Part shown: piece by piece, positions 60,545 through 64,000 of the stretch
How positions within the stretch are numbered: the stretch's first letter is position 1
Layout of the letters: the number at the start of each line of letters is the position of its first letter
From: Epithemia pelagica
Taxonomy: Eukaryota > Bacillariophyta > Bacillariophyceae > Surirellales > Surirellaceae
Assembly: GCA_946965045.2 (NCBI GenBank)
Contig: OX337231.1
Location: forward strand, 1,860,001 to 1,924,000
DNA length: 64,000 nucleotides
Reading direction: 5' to 3'
Program-made: the position numbers and the translations under genes
Notes under the pieces: generated by a model
Database searches by the model: none
What the model was told of the DNA's origin: nothing
The model's input: the letters and a program-made list of their open reading frames with translations, nothing else

Positions 60545-61225
60545 ATGATGAACATCCCGGTTTTGCAAGTGACTCGACCACTCTCACACTCTTTGGCCAC
60601 AGCGAACTTTCAACAAGCCACGATCGGCATGACTCGTTCCATCACCACAAAACCAATCAAAGCTGCAGAAGCACCTGCCAGAAAAGGTACAATCTATCCT
60701 CAAGAGTTTGCCAACGCTGTCATGGGACGATCCAAGGCCAAGCTTGGAGACCTTTTCGGACTCTCTAACTTTGGTGTCAACTATACGACAATCGAACCAG
60801 GATCATCTTCCGCGCTGCTTCACTACCATCAAACTCAAGATGAATTCGTTTATGTTCTGGAAGGAGAAGCAACTCTCTATCGCCATCATTGCTCGACCGA
60901 CACTACGAAGTCACTGAAAAGCACTGGTGAAAATGATGAAGCACCACCCGAAGAAGAAAAGACGATTGTCACAGCGGGAGAATGTATTGGATTTCCAGCA
61001 GGACTTGCAGTAGCCCATTCCATTTGCAACGAGTCAAGCCAGATTCTAAGAATTTTGGAGATTGGAGACAGGTCTCCTAATGATCGAGTGGAATATCCCA
61101 AAGATGACTTAAAGGCCTCAATGGGCGACTATGGCCATTGGAAGTTTACTCACAAGGACGGCACACCTTACGAAAAATGGATTTCTGACACTGTCAAGTT
61201 CTTAGTAGACAACAAGCCGAAATAG
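60545..61225 (+). CDS. Cupin-domain protein, probably organelle-targeted
   Basis: 226 residues from the first of two adjacent ATGs. The first 45 residues are Ser/Thr/Ala/Arg-rich without acids, like a mitochondrial presequence. Single cupin-2 domain (about 70-170): Y-T-T-I-E-P-G-S-S-S-A-L-L-H-Y-H-Q-T-Q-D-E-F-V-Y-V-L-E-G-E-A-T-L, with the metal-binding His/His/Glu motif 1, and motif 2 around G-E-C-I-G-F-P-A-G-L-A-V-A-H-S-I. An acidic insert (E-N-D-E-A-P-P-E-E-E) separates them. The C-terminus G-H-W-K-F-T-H-K-D-G-T-P-Y is seen in uncharacterised cupins. Substrate unknown. Confidence 0.8.
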   Translation: MMNIPVLQVTRPLSHSLATANFQQATIGMTRSITTKPIKAAEAPARKGTIYPQEFANAVMGRSKAKLGDLFGLSNFGVNYTTIEPGSSSALLHYHQTQDEFVYVLEGEATLYRHHCSTDTTKSLKSTGENDEAPPEEEKTIVTAGECIGFPAGLAVAHSICNESSQILRILEIGDRSPNDRVEYPKDDLKASMGDYGHWKFTHKDGTPYEKWISDTVKFLVDNKPK

Positions 61226-61299
61226 AGACATTACATTGGACAAAGAACTAGGACTGCAAAAGACAGTGTTTGAAAGGGTACGTTTCTAGGCTACTACTT

Positions 61300-62891
61300 T
61301 TACAAACGACACACATATGAAGAGGATTGTGTCACGTATCGTACCCAACGGTATGGTGTGTATCCGACCATGTTTTCTGCCACTCGTAGGTATCTCACTT
61401 GAAGATTGGACACATTGTACATGGGGATCTCAAAGCACATGTTGATGGGACCAAGTTGTTGACGCCACTGTGTCGTAACAGGCTTATCCAATGAAATCTT
61501 TGCTCGCATCGTTTGTTCACCACCACCAATGAACTTCTTCATGGTCCAAACAATCTTGTGCGAGGACGCGGTGTATTCAGCATGGGCATAACCTGTTCCT
61601 GGTGCAGTGATGAGACTGCACGAAACTCCAGCCACACCAGTCTTGGGCATGGGAATCTCTACGGATACATTGGCACCAAAATGATTCGACGCCATTTCCC
61701 CTCGAATCAGAACAACCAACTCAATCTTTTTCGGTTCCTTCTCTTCAATGCTAGGAAAGATTCGAAATGGAGTTGCAAATTCTCCCGTAATACGATAGTT
61801 GAGCACGACAAATTCTCCATCTGGTGGGATAAAGGACAAGGTTCGAGCCGTCTCGAACTCCGTTAGATTGACGCAATCGTTAAAGTTCATGTCGTCCACC
61901 TTTGCCGCAGAATTGCTTCCACCGTATACGCCTCGCGGAACTTCCTTCCCTACCACCAAATCCTCATTTAGGGCAAGTCTTAGTTGTGGATTGCCGGCCA
62001 AGTAGGATTTCATTTGAATGCAACCGTCAATGGTGGAATTCAACACATATCCATTGTTCGAGAAAAGGACGTTCAGTCGTTCAAGAATGTCAACAAAGAT
62101 TTCATTCTTTTGTTGAGTACTAGAGCCGCCACCACCCAAACCTCCACTTCTCGCCGCAGCAATGACAGGTTTGTGAACGGCGTTGGCCGATGCGGTTTTA
62201 GGGTTTACCATATTCCCTGTGTTCACCACAGGCTCCACTACGATGGGCTCATTGTACACAAAGGATTTCAAGTTTTCCGTCCGAGTCACTTGGGGATAGC
62301 CATAGTCAATCATTTCGTCAAGAAGTTCATAGCAAAGAATAAAGTTCTTTCTCAGTGCCTCTTCTGATAACGTACCACAATAATCTTTGAATATCCTGGC
62401 AATTGTTGAGAGGAGCTGAATGAAAAACGAAAAATTATATGGTTGGTGTTGATTGAAGAAACAAGGCCAGAGTCAGAATAACTGCAACAAAGACGGAAAT
62501 GTGGCCTCATTTTGTAAACATAAACAGTATTGACCAGGGTGCTCACCTCAATGACAGTATTTGGACTGACATTCCGTGCGGTCGAGGCACCAAATATAAG
62601 GCCATTCCGTCTGACATGAAAATACGTCAGTCCATCTTGCATGAGCAATACGGGTGGTGCATCTCCCGTACGAGTTTGTGATGTAGATTGAGCCTGTGGT
62701 TCCGACGAAGAGTCGGTCGACGTGACGACGGCCTGGTCATCTTTGGAGGCCATGTCATCCCAAAACTTGATTTTTCGAAAGAGTGCTTCCGTATGCGATC
62801 GTTCGTGGGCAGCTGTCCCTGATGAACTTCGATATTGTTTGGCCAATATCGTATCACCACGGGGTGACAACACAAAAAAGTTGCTAATCAT
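61300..62891 (-). CDS. AP-4 complex mu subunit (medium adaptin)
   Basis: Exon 1 62891-62547, intron 62416-62546 (GTGAGC...TCAG, 131 nt, phase 0), exon 2 62415-61300; 486 residues. Medium chain of a clathrin-independent trans-Golgi adaptor that reads sorting motifs. Longin-like N-domain M-I-S-N-F-F-V-L-S-P-R-G-D, Y-F-H-V-R-R-N-G-L, N-V-S-P-N-T-V-I-E; then L-L-D-E-M-I-D-Y-G-Y-P-Q-V-T-R-T-E-N-L-K-S-F-V. MHD: E-I-F-V-D-I-L-E-R-L-N-V, D-G-C-I-Q-M-K-S-Y-L-A-G-N-P-Q-L-R-L-A-L-N-E-D-L, P-P-D-G-E-F-V-V-L-N-Y-R, P-Y-R-W-V-R-Y-V-T-Q-S-S-S-Y. The sequence is closer to AP-4 mu than to AP-1/AP-2 as I remember them. A Ser/Gln-rich insert lies at about 40-75. Confidence 0.9.
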
Positions 62892-64000
62892 TGTTCACTG
62901 CGCCGTCTACAATCTCTGTTGATTATCTCTCTCACTTCACGTTCTCTCAATGATTGGATAAAACGTTTTGATGAGGTGGAAATGAATTGCGGAAGAGAAT
63001 CTCCCAAGGTTGTTCAGGATATCCAAAATGCCGACGTTGGCAACGGGAATGACTTTTCGTTACTTCGCTCTCACTTTGGGTCACAAAAGCAACAACACTG
63101 TCTTCTCTCCAAAAGTTGATTGAATCGAGTAAAGACTGTCTCTTTTCTGTCAGATGTGATTGGTCCTGTTGTCTTTCCAGGCAAAACTAATATCACACCT
63201 TCGTCTTCGAAAAGGCAAGGAGAAACACCAACAGCAAGGACACGGTGCTCGTTGCCTTCTTCCAACAATGCCAGAAAAGGCGAAAGATTTCGGTGTGGCG
63301 TGTTGCGTGTATCGGCGCGTGGTTTCCCGTCCTGCGCGGTGCGCCGGGTTGTATCATATGTTGATCGTAATAGGGTTGGGGATATTATGAGGTAAGGAGA
63401 TTCCGGGTTCGTTTAGACTCACGTAGAATTCCACGCTCAGTTTGTACTACAATTTCGGATGGATTCCTGTAGAATTTGAACGGTGATTTTGTACCACCAG
63501 AAGTTTGACACGATTCCTGCAGCAACCACCGCAAATCATTTGCTTCGATTGTTTGCTCGTTTTGTTGTCGAGGTGGTCACATGGAGCCTCATGATTCAGC
63601 TAGAGGCTGCGTTTGTGACAGATGAAGTTGCTCCCGCTGAACAAAAGACAACGTACATTCGTAACCATATCTCCTCTGTGAAACTGCGTTTGAGTAATAA
63701 GGACAATGGATTGCCTTGTGGAACGAGCACGTGTGAGATTGGATCCGAACGAAACTGTCCGGCAAATTGAGACACCTCTTATAGTGACTTTTTCCGAGTA
63801 AGTTGCCGTGTTGTCTTTTCTCGCAGTTGCTGTGATCACCCCTCGTGTTCAGTAAATAGATATTCTGGAGCTTGATTGTGCATGTCGAGTATTGTTCCTG
63901 CATTCAACACGTGAGTAATACCAGCAGACTCAGAAACCTGTCCTCCGAGCCACGGCATAATCTCGAAATGAGGGACTGCAGCTTTCCGTGAAAAGGTTTA
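62892..64000. other. Right-edge region without a supported gene
   Basis: 1.1 kb upstream of the AP-4 mu gene. Several open frames of 60-105 codons occur on both strands but none has a recognisable motif or sensible composition. Exons of a gene beyond the window are possible. Confidence 0.4.

Noticed and set aside
62919-63395. Small open frames at the right edge
   Set aside because: No motif or composition supporting a gene; kept only as an unannotated stretch.

Overview
The window looks like nuclear DNA from a diatom, probably a pennate species with a repeat-rich genome. The evidence is a fucoxanthin chlorophyll a/c-binding protein, several precursors with a signal peptide followed by an ASAFAP-like A/F plastid cleavage motif, short GT-AG introns (54-131 nt), a diatom-type Ty1/copia element, and mitochondrial ribosomal proteins encoded among ordinary eukaryotic housekeeping genes. 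No organism name can be proven from the sequence alone.

Layout. (1) 1-16018 is nested retroelement DNA. A tyrosine-recombinase (YR, DIRS/Ngaro/PAT-type) retrotransposon enters from the left edge (YR-1: gag end, RT-RNase H, and a YR broken by a stop codon, then repeats B1-A2-B2). A 1.4 kb inverted-repeat DNA element sits at the next B/A joint, and a second, structurally complete YR element (YR-2, 8422-16018) follows with the split direct repeat order A1-ORFs-B1-A2-B2. (2) 16215-40180 is gene-dense host DNA: plastid-type NDH-2, an FCP antenna protein, MnmG, a TPR protein, a PstS-like phosphate-binding protein with a C-terminal membrane anchor, a UBE2W-type ubiquitin-conjugating enzyme with a signal-like leader, eEF1B-gamma, the DNA2 nuclease-helicase, a small plastid protein, an alpha/beta-hydrolase-like protein, a 3-ketoacyl-CoA synthase and an unknown protein. 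(3) 40179-50499 is one six-exon cyclophilin gene on the minus strand. Its third intron has been invaded by a 9.06 kb copia element (40937-50000) with LTRs that read identical, a 5-bp target duplication and one uninterrupted gag-pol frame, which points to a very recent insertion. (4) 50693-62891 holds PLRG1/PRL1, two paralogous secreted Tyr/Asp + Lys/Gly-repeat proteins (52510-53539 and 56047-57483), mitochondrial uL11 and bS6, a GapN-like aldehyde dehydrogenase with a signal peptide, a cupin protein and the AP-4 mu subunit. About 1.1 kb at the right edge has no gene I can support.

The most interesting items are: the pair of repeat-rich secreted proteins sharing a C-terminal D-L-D-L module and an intron at the same place (candidate cell-wall, silica or adhesive proteins); the recent copia insertion that turned a short intron into one of 9 kb; the two YR elements, both with gag and pol in one frame separated by a single TGA; and host proteins whose leaders predict unexpected compartments (E2 enzyme, GapN-like ALDH, NDH-2). 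Splice junctions were chosen by reading-frame continuity plus GT/AG and family alignment from memory; no searches were run.
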